Of a stretch of 64,000 bases of DNA, positions 49,845 to 61,574 are shown piece by piece; within the stretch, counting starts at the first letter, position 1, and every line of letters begins with the position of its first letter. The notes below the pieces were generated by a model that was given only the letters and a program-made list of their open reading frames with translations, searched no databases and was not told the origin of the DNA. The translations under genes and the position numbers were made by a program. Source of the DNA: Spisula solida (Eukaryota > Mollusca > Bivalvia > Venerida > Mactridae); the NCBI GenBank assembly GCA_947247005.1, contig OX365956.1:8142089-8206088 (forward strand), read 5' to 3'.

Positions 49845-49950
49845 ATGGGATTGCAAGAGTGTGTTTCAATCCGAACATTATTCTTCACCGTGAGTTAATC
49901 AAATGAAGAATAATTAATGTTCGGATTGAAACACACTCTTGCAATCCCAT
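49845..49950. repeat. Near-perfect 106-bp hairpin
   Basis: Left arm 49845-49887 and right arm 49904-49950 are reverse complements apart from a 4-nt insertion (AATT) in the right arm; the loop is 16 nt. The arm core is GCAAGAGTGTGTTTCAATCC. Confidence 0.9.
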
Positions 49951-51014
49951 GTGACTCAATCTATTTCAAATGTGACGCCTTGTTATGTCAGATATCTATT
50001 GCAACGCATAAGTAGTTTTAAGAGGTTTTCTAGTTTTCCGAAGTTCAGTGGGTTTTTTATAAATCGACTACCAAAAACTATTTAAGAATAATTTAAACGA
50101 ATAATACACAAATTAACTTTATTGCGAATCGGCAAACTAATTTGCAATTGACAGCGAGGCGCATAAATGATTGGGGCTACTTTAAGAGTAGCAGATTTTG
50201 GGATACTCTGTATTTGCTACTTTCTAACATATAAATGTGTTGTATATAATATACATTTTCTACAAAAAATGACTTAAATATAAAAAGCCCTTTAACAACT
50301 TATATTGGTTATTTATTTATTTGGTCTTACAAGCCTCACAAACTCTCAATTCTCATACTATAGAGGCCACTTGATGGCCATAAACCCGAATACTCGTAGA
50401 CAATTGGAACAAACGATAAGCGGATTCTGATCATCTCGGATTTTATGCAATGCAATAGACTCATATAACTCTTACAACGCAGACAAATCACTTTGGTGTA
50501 GCATAGAACCTATACACGGGGTGTATTTACCGGAGATAAACGGAAATGGTCGAGCTTTCATGATTGACAATAAGCGTAGTATGAATAGCATACTTTTATG
50601 ATTCTTACGGAGCGGAGGACACTGTATGACATATTACATACTTATATACTGATACCGAAAAGAAGGATTGCAAAAGTGCTGTCCAAGTGTGGCAAATGAC
50701 CATATCATTTTCATGAGTTCAGTATATTGACTCAACCCGAGAATCAGGACACTGACTTCGTACTTCAAAGTGTTCAATCATTTAGCAACTCGTCGAATAT
50801 TTAATCGATCGTCTGTACTTTAGGAGTGGCAGATATGTGTTTAATATAATGGATATTGGCTTTCTTTGGCAATTGGGATGGTTGTTTCTTTTTTTGAAAC
50901 AATACTCTCTCGGTAATGGTGTAGATATTTGAAAAATGTTATTCCAAATCGACAAACATGTCAACGTAAGGCATACGAACTATGACTTACATGCAGGATA
51001 GTGAACATTTACAC
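49951..51014. other. No feature recognised
   Basis: AT-rich, no ORF with protein-like features. Confidence 0.45.
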
Positions 51015-51230
51015 AGGGAAAGCAGCATTCAACTGAAACAGCCGAACACAGAAAACATATAAACAACCCAGGCCACAAATACATGGCACAACGCCCAAAA
51101 CACAACTGAACGAGAAAATAGACTTAAACGTTGAAAGTCAAAGTTTCAGCCGTCAAAATGTCGAAATTCAGGTCCCTCTTAATTCAGGTTCCAGCTGTCA
51201 AAAAGCTGAAATACCTTGTTTTAGCTATAA
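51015..51230 (+). repeat. Dispersed repeat, longest copy
   Basis: ACAGGGAAAGCAGCATTCAA, ACACAACTGAACGAGAAAAT, AAAGTTTCAGCCGTCAAAAT; its 3' part matches 63770-63850 in inverted orientation. Confidence 0.65.
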
Positions 51231-51639
51231 AAAGCCATAACATACATTTGTAAACGGCATATGATACAATATGGAGCAATTCATATATACCGCTTGTACA
51301 AAATGTTACATCATATAAACAAAGAGGTAAAGGCAAAAATGCCAACTGTGAGTGGCAATTAGCATAAATACTTCAGTATTGTATTCAGTATTGACTCATT
51401 CCAGGAAATAGGTCACAAACCACGTAATAAAACCTATATGGAAAGTACGTCTTCAATTATTTAGCGACTCGTCTGGTTTTTTTTGAGTTGCCAGATATGT
51501 GTTGCTTAAAATGTCTACTTTCTTTGGAAATGTGAAGAACATAGTTTCCATTTTAAGATGCTCTCTTGGCATAATAAATTGATGTAGATATTGATGTAGA
51601 TATAATGTTTTGTAATCCTAAGTTTTTAAATTGTTTTTT

Positions 51640-51830
51640 TAAGCCCCGGTATCTACTGTTGGGGATGGCTTATATACGAGTGATGAATGTCCGTTTGTCC
51701 GTCCGTTTACCAGGTACATCTTTAACGACTTCCGTATGTGGGCACTGGCGATGTCGCCGCTAACAGGATCTAAATCTCCCGAACCGCAGTAAAATAAAAT
51801 GACTTTGTTCAAAAATAATTTATTTTTAAA
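51640..51830 (+). repeat. Hairpin-headed repeat, head and short body
   Basis: CCCCGGTATCTACTGTTGGGG head, then TGTCCGTTTGTCCGTCCG and a short unique tail. Confidence 0.45.
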
Positions 51831-53536
51831 CTAAAAAAGCAACTTCTATAAACGACCATAATGGGCTTATAATTGATCAACATTATTATATTCCTAATTA
51901 CATAGAAACGTATATTTGTGCATTAATAGTGCATACGAATCGCCAAATTATGGTGCTTTAAGAATGTTTTACCTGTATCTCACCGGGTGTTCGTGAATAA
52001 TAATATCAAATATGCAGATCTAATTCAGTGATATGCGGCACATATCGGTCGTGTTTATTATGCGATTTTATTATCATATTATTTAATCATTATATGGGGT
52101 TAAACCTTCTGTGATTCCCTGTACCAAGGACGTCTCCAATTTTATTGAAGTCATCTGGTGTATAAACGTTGCTGTTGACTTTGGTTGCATATCTTAAATA
52201 GTTTTAAATCATTTGGCAAGATAACATACATCTAACTTAATGATCCGTTTAGCAGTTTAATTCGCAATATTGTAAGCATTCGGTTAGACTATTTCGATGA
52301 TATGTGGATAATACGACATAATATTTATGCTGATTATGTATTTATAACGATGATAACAAATCTGACAGGGAAGGCAGAATATCCAACAAAAAATAGATGG
52401 ACACGTAAGGCACTAGATTGAACAATATGCAAATTGCAATATATACTTTAGCAAGTCGGAATATTTTATTAGTTTTCGTAAAGTTGCATAATATTTATTG
52501 CCTACGAGTAATTAAGCGATAAATCTTGCCGAGGCAAACCAACCCTACCAATGACGTCGCGTTAACGGTAGGCCAACGTCAGTATGGCGTTCATGAATTC
52601 TAGCGGTGGGTTGTCTTTTCCGGTCGATTTTAAAACAAACAATAGTGCCGTTTGCATTCTTGACATGAACAGCTAGCTGGTGACTTCACATGAATCTGTT
52701 GGGTATATATTGACGTCACTGCAATCTAACGATCTTCTTGTGACGTAGGTATTGCTAGTCTGTCTGAACATGGCCCACCTTTGACGTCTCCTGTAAGCGA
52801 ATATTTAGTCTATAGGCGACTAATGATCAATTTATTGTCATTAAAATGTATTGCTTTGCCTCTTGCCTTCTTGACATCATTCAACATTCCAATAGCCATT
52901 TGACGTCGTTCAACGTCATTCTTGTACATCGAAACGTTGAATATTTTACAATTTTAACATTGGTTTATTTGGTTGTGGCATAAGACTGACACTATCGTGC
53001 TTGTTTTCATCCTTTACACGGGTCAGATTTCCTCCTGTACGTGTTACACGTGTTTTCTTTATAAATGACGTCATGGCTTCACAATACCACGAACACACAC
53101 ATTAACCGCTGACAGTTTGATGTATAGCTCATGACCGACAGGTAAATCACATCATTTATGCATACATCGCCATCCAAGTAAAAATATTTGTATCCTGAAA
53201 ACTTGCTAAACTTTATTTTTTCAGTATAGATCGCCGGAGATAACTCTAGCCTTATTAATAAACAAACATGGTAAGCGTGAAGTAAGCAGTCGAGTAGTCC
53301 ATGTTTACTGATTCATTTCGCGTCGAAAAAATTATCTGCTGACTAAATGTTGTTCCACAATTATAGTGTTCGTCTTTTTAGAACATTTTCAATTTCGCTG
53401 CCAAGCCTTTCCTCCGGCGACATATATAAATCGATATTATTCATCATTGGGTCACAGTTTATGTCAAGAAATCATCAAAAAAAAAAAAAAATTTATTGTC
53501 ATGACGTTACGTCATCATTGTTTTTGTATATAATAA
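51831..53536. other. No gene recognised
   Basis: Contains a short dispersed-repeat core at 52365-52400 (GACAGGGAAGGCAGAATATC) and many TGACGT tetramers between 52.5 and 53.1 kb; no coding signal. Confidence 0.4.
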
Positions 53537-53582
53537 TCATTACCTGAAGAAGCCTTCTGGGCGAAACGTTGTAGTCTAATGA
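53537..53582 (+). ncRNA. Hammerhead-ribozyme-like motif, copy 1
   Basis: TCATTA (53537-53542), C, CTGAAGA, A, GCC-TTCTG-GGC, GAAAC, then a short GTTGTAGT loop and C, then TAATGA (53577-53582), which pairs with the first arm. Order and conserved bases match a type I hammerhead (CUGANGA, stem II, GAAA, short stem III, NUH site). Single extra bases before and after CTGAAGA depart from the strict consensus. Confidence 0.45.
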
Positions 53583-53907
53583 ATATACATTAAATGTTAT
53601 TCGTGTTTGGTGGTTTCTCTCTATCTTCGATAAGAAATCATCAATAATAGTTAAAAATTGCAAATACAGCATATACTAAAATAAGTCATTTGCGATAATT
53701 GCTTGCGTAGGGCTCGTAGTAATAGCGAATGAGAGTCGCTACATTGGCCAATCGGTATACCCTACCCTCGTCGCCTTCTCAAAAGACCGTTGTAAAGTGA
53801 TAACCATTTTTCAAAACATGTTTACGTGTATTGCTGTGCTACTCCATCTATTCCTAGTGTAAAGTGATCGTTTCCTCACGTTGTTTATTTCCTTGTTTAT
53901 TATTATT

Positions 53908-53954
53908 ATTGTTCCTGATGAAGACTTGAGAATACAGTCGAAAAGTTGAGCAAT
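53908..53954 (+). ncRNA. Hammerhead-ribozyme-like motif, copy 2
   Basis: ATTGTTC pairs with GAGCAAT (one G-U) around CTGATGA, GACT...AGTC and GAAA. The stem III and cleavage part is unclear. Confidence 0.35.
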
Positions 53955-54059
53955 TCTGGAGTTTGTCTTGTTTTACTTTATTTATGGACAAAGACAGATA
54001 CATATGTATAGATTGTATATTGCTAAAAGTACAGTCACTGCTCATTACTCGTTTTCGAT

Positions 54060-54365
54060 CTACGAGCATCTCGTGTATACATGTATAAGTTATACGGTGG
54101 AGAATATTGTTTGATCCTCGACCTTCTATGGGCATAAATTTAACAGCTGATATATTGTCCTTATCTATTGACCAGCTGGTTGTTTGTTTTCATAAGCGGG
54201 ACGTATCACAAACACGCTCGAGGTGTAATACACACACAAATCTGAAAGACATATATTACACGGTTTTCATGCGGACATTTATACATTCAACGCAAGAACC
54301 TTGCGAAATATTCATACATAAAGGTCATAATCAAGTCAATTTCTCCGTACTATAGTCATAAAAAC
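54060..54365 (+). repeat. Dispersed repeat shared with 61.2 kb and 34.4 kb
   Basis: GATCCTCGACCTTCTATGGG, TTAACAGCTGATAT and TTTTCATAAGCGGGACGTAT are matched at 61203-61290 with divergence; the first part also occurs at 34391-34432. Confidence 0.55.
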
Positions 54366-54527
54366 CAATCACAACATAATTATGTTAACATACATTGATG
54401 TGTTTCAGAGTAATTCAAACGAAACAAGGGTAATATAGTGATATGCCATGTTTTACAATGTCAAAGGCTTTTTTTAAACAACACTTCTAAATAGGACCTA
54501 TTTCTAAATAGCAATTGCAACGGCCAA

Positions 54528-54533
54528 TTTTAT
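54528..54533 (-). promoter_or_regulatory. Polyadenylation signal candidate for the vanin-like gene
   Basis: AATAAA on the minus strand, about 86 nt after the stop codon; a plausible 3' end signal by position and sequence. Confidence 0.5.
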
Positions 54534-54618
54534 TGTGCCCATCATTAAAAACAAGGTAGCTGGTTCATGATCAGAACTGTCAACAGGTGGCATCATCTGC
54601 ATATTTTTTAATATTTGT

Positions 54619-55989
54619 TTAGGGGTCACGTGAATAATCTCGACTTAACATTGATATGGATAAAGGGCCACCATAGAGACCAGCATCAATGATAACCGAC
54701 TCCTGATAGTACCATATGCTTGTAACAAGTCCCGGGGTACCGCCACCTTGGTCAGTCAGAACTTCAGGAAACACAAAAGGTGAAGTAAAATTCCCAACGA
54801 ATGACATTTTGCTCATGTAACTTGACGACGTGGTAACGGGCTTGCCACAGCTCTCTGCTGTATCACCGGCGCATTTAATGAAGACACAAGCTTGGAGATA
54901 ATATTTCCCGCCCTCTGTATGCATGCCATCAAATACACCAAAAGCATACAGCTCGTTGGCAAACTGACCTTCATAATCAGCCGAGCAACACAATGTATTT
55001 TGACAAAGGTTTTGATCACCATAGGAACCACCGCGTATCAGTTGTGCTGTGTACACGTCATGATTAATTGTGATGTTAATAGTTCCGTCATTGTCATAAT
55101 TGATATCAGTGCGCCGCCGAAGCATATCTATCTTATCAACCTCGTGTTTGTTTATGACGTCATCTTTGGGGTGACGCCGAAGTATATCTCTATTATCAGC
55201 CTCTTGTTCGCTTTTGACGTCATCTTTGTAATAACGTGGCATTGCAATATTCTCTCGGACTATAAATGGCGTCATGGTCTCAACAATAAGCTCCCCACCG
55301 CTGTCCGGGTCTGCATTATTTGTGTACGAAGCATTGATAGAGGTACCGGTTGGCCAATAAAGCCCTGAGCCGTAATATCCCAGTTTAGGCATTTGTAGAT
55401 TAGCGGATAACAAATTAATAAGCATAGCCTCAGAAAATGCTGAATGGAATTCAATAGCCGAATACAATGGTAGATTATTTCTCCAACACGTGGGATACAC
55501 AATGTTAGTTATATTCATGTTCTTAACTAGGTGTATTACAGGGTCATGGAACAATATGTCATTGGACGCCATTGTACCAAACCGCCCGAATGGTGTCGTG
55601 AATGTTGTTATGTCCACACTGTCTGGTTTGTCCCATTGGACTTCATCCGAATACATATGGTACTTAAAATATCTTGCAATAAAATCACCATTTGGTGCGT
55701 ATACAACATGTGCACTATGTTGATAATGTCCATCCGGGGGACATGATCGTTCAGCTTTCGGACACGGCTGGTGTGCCCCCATATTGGCAACAACATAAAT
55801 ATCCGCCAATCTAGCCAGGCAACTAAGCGCTTGTTGTACGTCTGTGTGACTTTGATTTCTCGGACTAGTGCATGGGTTCCATGCTGGTTTGGTTACTGGA
55901 GCTATGTATTCCAGGTATGGCTCAATTGTTGCCCGGGTCCAGCCTACCCCATACAATCCGTATTCTGGGAAAACAATTATTTTGGCACC
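54619..55989 (-). CDS. Coding exon 2 of the biotinidase/vanin-like gene
   Basis: 456 codons plus TAA, beginning GAKIIVFPEYG directly after the intron. It carries nearly all of the nitrilase domain and the whole C-terminal domain in one exon. Confidence 0.9.
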   Translation of the reverse strand, partial: GAKIIVFPEYGLYGVGWTRATIEPYLEYIAPVTKPAWNPCTSPRNQSHTDVQQALSCLARLADIYVVANMGAHQPCPKAERSCPPDGHYQHSAHVVYAPNGDFIARYFKYHMYSDEVQWDKPDSVDITTFTTPFGRFGTMASNDILFHDPVIHLVKNMNITNIVYPTCWRNNLPLYSAIEFHSAFSEAMLINLLSANLQMPKLGYYGSGLYWPTGTSINASYTNNADPDSGGELIVETMTPFIVRENIAMPRYYKDDVKSEQEADNRDILRRHPKDDVINKHEVDKIDMLRRRTDINYDNDGTINITINHDVYTAQLIRGGSYGDQNLCQNTLCCSADYEGQFANELYAFGVFDGMHTEGGKYYLQACVFIKCAGDTAESCGKPVTTSSSYMSKMSFVGNFTSPFVFPEVLTDQGGGTPGLVTSIWYYQESVIIDAGLYGGPLSISMLSRDYSRDP

Positions 55990-58285
55990 CTGTAAAGATG
56001 TTAAGAAGAACAACTATATACGTGCACTGTGTATAATATATTAAATAAATAGATTTTATGACTAAAAAAGACAGTGCCGGCGTTCAATAAATATGCATTT
56101 TTTATTGTTTGGTAATCGCACAGGACCAAATTATGCCATTTATGAACATTGGCCTTTAGAAGGGTTGAGATTTGCAGGGTAGAATTTAACTATAAAAATA
56201 TACTTCATGCACATGACTGTATAAACATGAGGTTTTATTACAGTATAGTTCAAGATTGTTTATACGGCTAGTGCACCTATCAATATTTTCCCTCAGGGAG
56301 GGGGCGGCGGACTGACCCAGGGGAATTAGACATTTTTACTTTTTCAAAGTCTAAATTCCAACCCTAGAGCAAGGGCAATTTATCAAAATCCCCTCACTGG
56401 GAGATGCTTTACATACCCCCCGGGATCAAAATTTCGGCCAAAGTCAAAATTTCCCGGGACTCGGCACCATTCTGTCTGTCAAATTCCCACCTATCGGGAA
56501 CAGCCTCCTGTCAAAAGTCCTGTGTATGCCCGCCGCTCCCCCCTTGGGGAAAACATTGATAGGTTCACAGCTTCATAAACAAAGTGTGAGTTTTGCCAAA
56601 CAAATTAGCCCCCTGTGTTTACAAAAAATATGCTAATAAAATGAGGAAAGGTGGCAGGAGTGCCAGTCATCTATCAGTCTATCCCAGAAGTATATATATG
56701 TATTTGGACACACGCAGCGTTCACACATCCAATGTGTTTATTAATGTCATTCCATGTGTTTCCAAAATATGCTAATTACATTTTTCACATTTCAAATGTC
56801 TCTGCACGATTTAAGTACGATTGGTTAGCGGACAGGAATGAAATTCATATTGTAGGCCTACTGGAACCGCCAACTGATTCTTGCTCCAGATTTGGCAAAC
56901 TAATATCGGAGTAAGATTCCCAGGCCCCGACCTCCCGAAGAATCTTAATTTGGTAAAAATCTCATATCACAAACTGGCATTCATCTTTGAAGCAATTTTG
57001 ATGTGTGACTGAACTCAAAATTGACATCACGAAACGGACACATTATTCTGAGTTTGTTACAGTTAGATCACGAGGCCTCTTCATTTATGTAGTTGTTTTT
57101 GTACTTTTTCTACCAAGTTTGTTTTTTGTGTGTTCTAGTACATTGCTGTTTCTGCGATCTGTTTCTCTTTTTTATCCCATAGTTTCGTATTTCAAAATAA
57201 ATTACTAGAAAATGGTGTAATACTTAGATTTGACTCTAAGTTTAAAAAACACCAAAAATAATAAATCATGCTTAAACTATCAATCACATGTCACCAAATC
57301 TATGTAATCATCATTTTGACCGTGGCCACTCTCATGCAGAGCTATCAATTTGTAGCCTGTTCTTTCTTTTTTGTGCCTTTTATGTTCTACTGTTTCTGTA
57401 GAGTGATTCTTTTCCTGTCTGATTTGTTATTTTTTCTTTTAGACCCCAACCCCGCCTGGGTTTCCAAAATATGATTACTAAATATTATTCAAATTTTCAA
57501 ATGTCCCCGCTAGATGGACACGAGGTACATGATGAACTGGCTGGAATATCCGTATGGAAGCCATCCTTGAAGTTTGTGTTTATTTTTAAATTTCTTTAAC
57601 GTCGCCTAGCTGGCGTTACAGTTGTACAACGGACACATTGGCAACATGGATTCAATCACCATTTTCTGCATTCATCTCCTGTGCGTGTTAAGTGTCAGTT
57701 CATTGTGAACGTAATTATTACTATTTTGTAAATTGTGGTTTGAGGGGAAATTACTGTTTCTGTTGAGAATTGCTGGTCATTTGGCATCGTGTTGTGTGGA
57801 CTATAGTGTGTGACCGTCCGTGTGTTACCTTCTTGTCCGTTGGCTCTTGTTCCGTATTTGACTGTCTGAAGCAGTAGGCTGTCGGGAGTCGGATTTCATG
57901 TTTATGTAACGGTACTGCCGTTCATACTCTGCTGTTTCTGATGAGTGCAGCCTTCCCTGTCCAGTTTATTATGATCGTTTGCTCATTGTCCGGCGAATAT
58001 TACTAAAAACGGTTGACCCCCCGAACCCCCCCCCCCCGCGTAACCCCCTTTGATAAAATAACTTTACAAAACACTTACCATCTTGGCCGCTGTTACAGCC
58101 TGGTGTCTATAAACTTCAATGTTCTTCATCATCACAGCCACTGCCTCATTTCTCGTCACCAGCTTGGTCCTATCCTGGATATACGTGGCATTATGACCAT
58201 AAACAGCTGCTCTGTATGTGTCCACAGCTTCTCCCAAACCAATCAAACACGAAATACAGAACAGCAGTACGGTGACATTCCTCAT
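54619..58285 (-). CDS. Biotinidase/vanin-like (pantetheinase family) protein with Cys-to-Ser active site, 525 aa
   Basis: Known: biotinidase and vanins are secreted or GPI-anchored amidohydrolases of the nitrilase superfamily, cutting biocytin or pantetheine with a Glu-Lys-Cys triad. Seen: exon 1 (58079-58285) and exon 2 (54619-55989) join in phase 0 through ATG|GTAAGT and TTTACAG|GGT. Residues 1-20 form a signal peptide. The nitrilase domain spans about 24-315: Glu78 in FPEYGLYG, Lys178 in RYFKYHMY, and the elbow MASNDILFHDP, where the nucleophile position 211 is Ser (codon TCC, 55564-55566) instead of Cys. The C-terminal domain follows to residue 525 and is Cys-rich with sequons; there is no hydrophobic GPI tail, so it is probably secreted. 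Length matches the family (about 500-540). A duplicated 20-residue insert sits at 324-361. Inference: catalytically altered or inactive paralogue. A CAG acceptor-like site lies just upstream of the ATG, so a 5' UTR exon is likely. Confidence 0.88.
56271..56568. mobile_element. MITE in the intron of the vanin-like gene
   Basis: Terminal inverted repeats GTGCACCTATCAATATTTTC and its inverted partner (GAAAACATTGATAGGTTCAC). The interior is G/C-run rich, with no ORF and no clear target duplication. Confidence 0.6.
57000..57975 (-). repeat. Tandem-like pieces of dispersed repeats in the vanin-gene intron
   Basis: 57060-57190 and 57290-57440 share GCCACTCTCATGCAGAGCTA-type and TACTGTTTCTG sequence with 44890-45000 and 37590-37700. 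57900-57975 ends GTGCAGCCTTCCCTGTCCAG, the family core seen at 690. Confidence 0.5.
58079..58285 (-). CDS. Coding exon 1 of the biotinidase/vanin-like gene
   Basis: 69 codons: a signal peptide with core TVLLFCISCLIGLGEA, then the first nitrilase beta strand (YRAAVYGHN) and the helix ending TAAKM. The donor is ATG|GTAAGT. TTTTTACAG ends 6 nt before the ATG and may be the acceptor of this exon after a non-coding first exon. Confidence 0.85.
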
Positions 58286-58976
58286 ATTTCTCTGTAAAAA
58301 TATGTGTAAAATAACAGAATTATTAATATAGATGTACCATTACGAGTCGAACCTGTTTAAACGCATCTGTTTTTTGCTGTTGATTGTTTACGTTTGTCCT
58401 CAACAATTTTAATATTAGCGCATGGTCAGTCGGTACCACCCTATCGCATCGGCCAATGACTCCGATTGCAAGGGAAAAGAAAGTTGGATGATACAAGGAA
58501 TCCTGTTGCACTTCTGTAGCTCCTACTATATCTATAAACCCTCGAGTTATTTACCGAGCCTGTACATCACCGCTACACACGAGACTGTCTCTTGGTCTCC
58601 AACAAGTTTATCTCAAGTTTGGTGAAAAACACTGAAAATGTTTTAGACATGGTTATAACTGCCCCGGCTAAGAATCGAAACAGGGAAGTCTTGTAGGTTG
58701 TTCCTGCTCAGATAAATTAAGCATTGTCGCTGATGGGAATCACACCGGGGAGCTCTTGATCACAAAGTGTGCACTACCTCTAGACCACCGCTCCTAAAAG
58801 AAAGGGTAATATAACGTAACGGCCATATGCTTTCATTTACTAACCCATATACCGGTAATATCCCATATATTATTTCGTTAAATTCTGAACGTTTTGTGAA
58901 TAAAATTATTGAGTTTTAAGTTTTATAACTATAGATAATAATTTATCACATGTATTTATGATATATTTCTGTTTTA

Positions 58977-59640
58977 GCTCACCTGTCACAAAAAGACAGG
59001 GTGAGGTTTTGTGATCACTCTTCGACCATCGTCGTCCGTCCAAATCTGGCTTGTGTGGACACTAGAGGTCACACCTTTGACCTTATCGTTACGAAACGTG
59101 GCCACAGTGATCATCTCAACAAAATCTAGGTCAAGTCCGATATTGACTTATGTGGGGTCAAAACCAAGGTTTCTTGTTCGTATAAAAGAAAAAAAGCTTA
59201 TAAATGTAGTCATTAGATGTCACAATTTAAACATGATCTTAATGAAACTTAGTCACAATGATCACCTCAACAAAATTTATGTCAAATTCATTATTGGCTC
59301 ATCTAGGGTAAAAAACTAGGTCAGTAAGGTCATGTCCTAGAAAGTTCTTGTGTAGTCATTAGAATTTACATTTTGGCATGATCTTTATGACATTTGGCCA
59401 CAATGGTCATCTCAACAATATCTGGTTCAAGTGCGATATTGGTAATCTGGGGTCAAAAACTACGTCACTAGGTAAATACCTAATGTACAATTCTGGCTTA
59501 ATATTTATGAAACTTTGTCACAATGATCATAACATCTAGGTCAAGTTTGATATTGAGTCATCTGGGTCAACATATGGGGTCACCATAGGGGCATACATGC
59601 ATTACTACGAAACATGAGCTACCTAATGCCCTTTGGACCC
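58977..59640 (+). repeat. Hairpin-headed repeat with GGTCA-rich monomers (second copy)
   Basis: Head AGCTCACCTGTC...GACAGGGTGAGG, then CATCGTCGTCCGTCC and about four ~145-bp monomers (CACAATGATCACCTCAACAA, GGTCAAAAAC). Short ORFs here follow the monomers. Confidence 0.75.
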
Positions 59641-61179
59641 TCTTGTTCTATTTCTAATACATGTATGTGTAATTAATAAGCAATACTGTTAATGTGGCTA
59701 TTGTGATTAGTTTTGATATTGAAGTTCACAGAAAAATGTGTTAAATGAATGACATACCATTGTTAACTCTTGGCCGTTCATTGACCGTTAATGAGCATCC
59801 TCACCAGCCACGGTGCCTTAGGATGCTTATATAAGTCCGGTAGTGACTTTATGCCTCTTCTTATTGACCAGCAGTTGGTCTTCGAAAAGCCATATACCGA
59901 TTTGAATTTTTATGTGAATATTTTGAGAAAAAAACATAAATCAATCAGTTTATACAAGCCACATGATTTTAAATGATCTGAGTGTACTATCTGGGTGTAC
60001 CCTATGTAATATAGAGCAGGTGTAGCGGCCATGTTTAGCTGCAACGGATATGCCGTTACGGAAGCTGGTACCCAGTACAGTCGGCACTGCAAACAGGGAC
60101 ACCAGTTCCTGTAACGTCATATACCCCACATACTTGAACAATTCGACGTAGGCGTTGTAAGGTTGGACTTTGCAATTCGACAAAAGACAGGTTACACCAA
60201 CTATATTGATTACTATTTACAGAATACATGTACTATTTTTAGCGCAAAATCACCTTATTACCGCAATCTCGATCAATACCTTATGTAACCACACACATTG
60301 ACCAAACACATGTAAGGAAAAACACATGCCGTTAAACTATGTACAAATCATATAATAAAAGTACAAATGTAATGAATACAGTTAGGGATTGCTTGTAAAA
60401 ATTACATTGTAGAATAAGAATTTTTGCGATGGATTAAATTTCGCAATATTGACACATTTTATAAGTTAGCGTAAATTCATTTCGTGAACTTAACATAGAC
60501 ATTAAAACACAGAAAGAAGTTCTTTATGAGAAAGAAGTTCTTTATGAAGTTGCAAATTCGCGAACATATATCTACGCGAACTAATTCAGAAAAACGCGAA
60601 ATTTGACCTCGCAGTAATTAAAATTCGCGAACATGTATCTACGCGAACTAATTCAGAATAAGAAAATCGCGAAATTTTGTCGTCGCGGAAATTTATGATT
60701 TTACTGTATATTACCTGTTGCATAATTCCGTCTATAACATATTCACGTTACACAATATTATATTAAATACGTAAAATACTTGATATATTATCACTTAATC
60801 AAAGGTTTCATAGACAGTATAGGCGTATATGTATCTGATATCCGAATACTGATTGTAAGTTACCTGACATCAGACCGGAGATAGAAATCCTGACGCAGAT
60901 AAAAAATCTCGGTTAAGGACGAAGATGTGATCCTAGCCATGAAAATATTCAAGGACGCCAGATTGTATTAAATCAAAATGTCGTTCACTTGAAGTTGTAA
61001 TCAAAATCGAATTCGGTTAATTGCATTCTAGGATGGCCACACAACATACTCGCTTTAACAGTATTTTCCGTGGTGAAATAAGTTCTGTTAAATCTCGTAT
61101 TATTTCTGCGTTTGTGGACGACTAGAACTACTCGCAGACATTTTATCAGCAGACTAATAATTTAGTACTAGCTCTATAA
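59641..61179. other. No gene supported
   Basis: A minus-strand ORF at 59950-60183 (77 codons) has protein-like composition, but no family match or clear splice partners. Possibly upstream non-coding sequence of the vanin-like gene. Confidence 0.35.
60480..60710. repeat. Short direct repeats rich in CGCGAA
   Basis: AAATTCGCGAACATATATCT and ACGCGAACTAATTCAGAA recur at 60551 and 60621; GAAAGAAGTTCTTTATGA is doubled at 60512-60547. Confidence 0.7.
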
Positions 61180-61400
61180 TTATAGTGCGGAGAATTTAAC
61201 TTGATCATCGCCCTGTTATTCTCATAATATGACAGCTGATATCGATATATATAACCCCGGTTGTATGCTTTCATGAGCGGGAGTTTCACGAGGTGTATTT
61301 CAGGAGCCGATATTGCACGATTTGCTCTCAAAAATGTATTATTCAACGCACAAACTTTGTTATATATTATAAAGGTTAGGACCTCGTCAATATATCTTAT
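61180..61400 (+). repeat. Second copy of the 54-kb dispersed repeat
   Basis: TAGTGCGGAGAATTTAACTT, TATGACAGCTGATATCG, CTTTCATGAGCGGGAGTTTC, parallel to 54090-54300. Confidence 0.55.
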
Positions 61401-61574
61401 TGTAATGTTTAGTCTGTGGGAAGAACACTTTGTTTACATTTTGACCTATCTTAAAAGAACCAATCAATACAAACATTATATATGGCCGCTTATAACAGAC
61501 GAATGTGTAATTTGGATTGGTGGAACTTGCTTCATAATCTTTATAAAATAAAGCTGTATGAATGTTTCGAGGAA

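Noticed and set aside
54892..55368. 158-codon plus-strand ORF antisense to the vanin-like gene
   Set aside because: It is the shadow of a strongly supported coding exon on the other strand.
59950..60183. 77-codon minus-strand ORF with protein-like composition
   Set aside because: No family was recognised and no convincing splice sites link it to the vanin-like gene; it could be rescued by transcript data.
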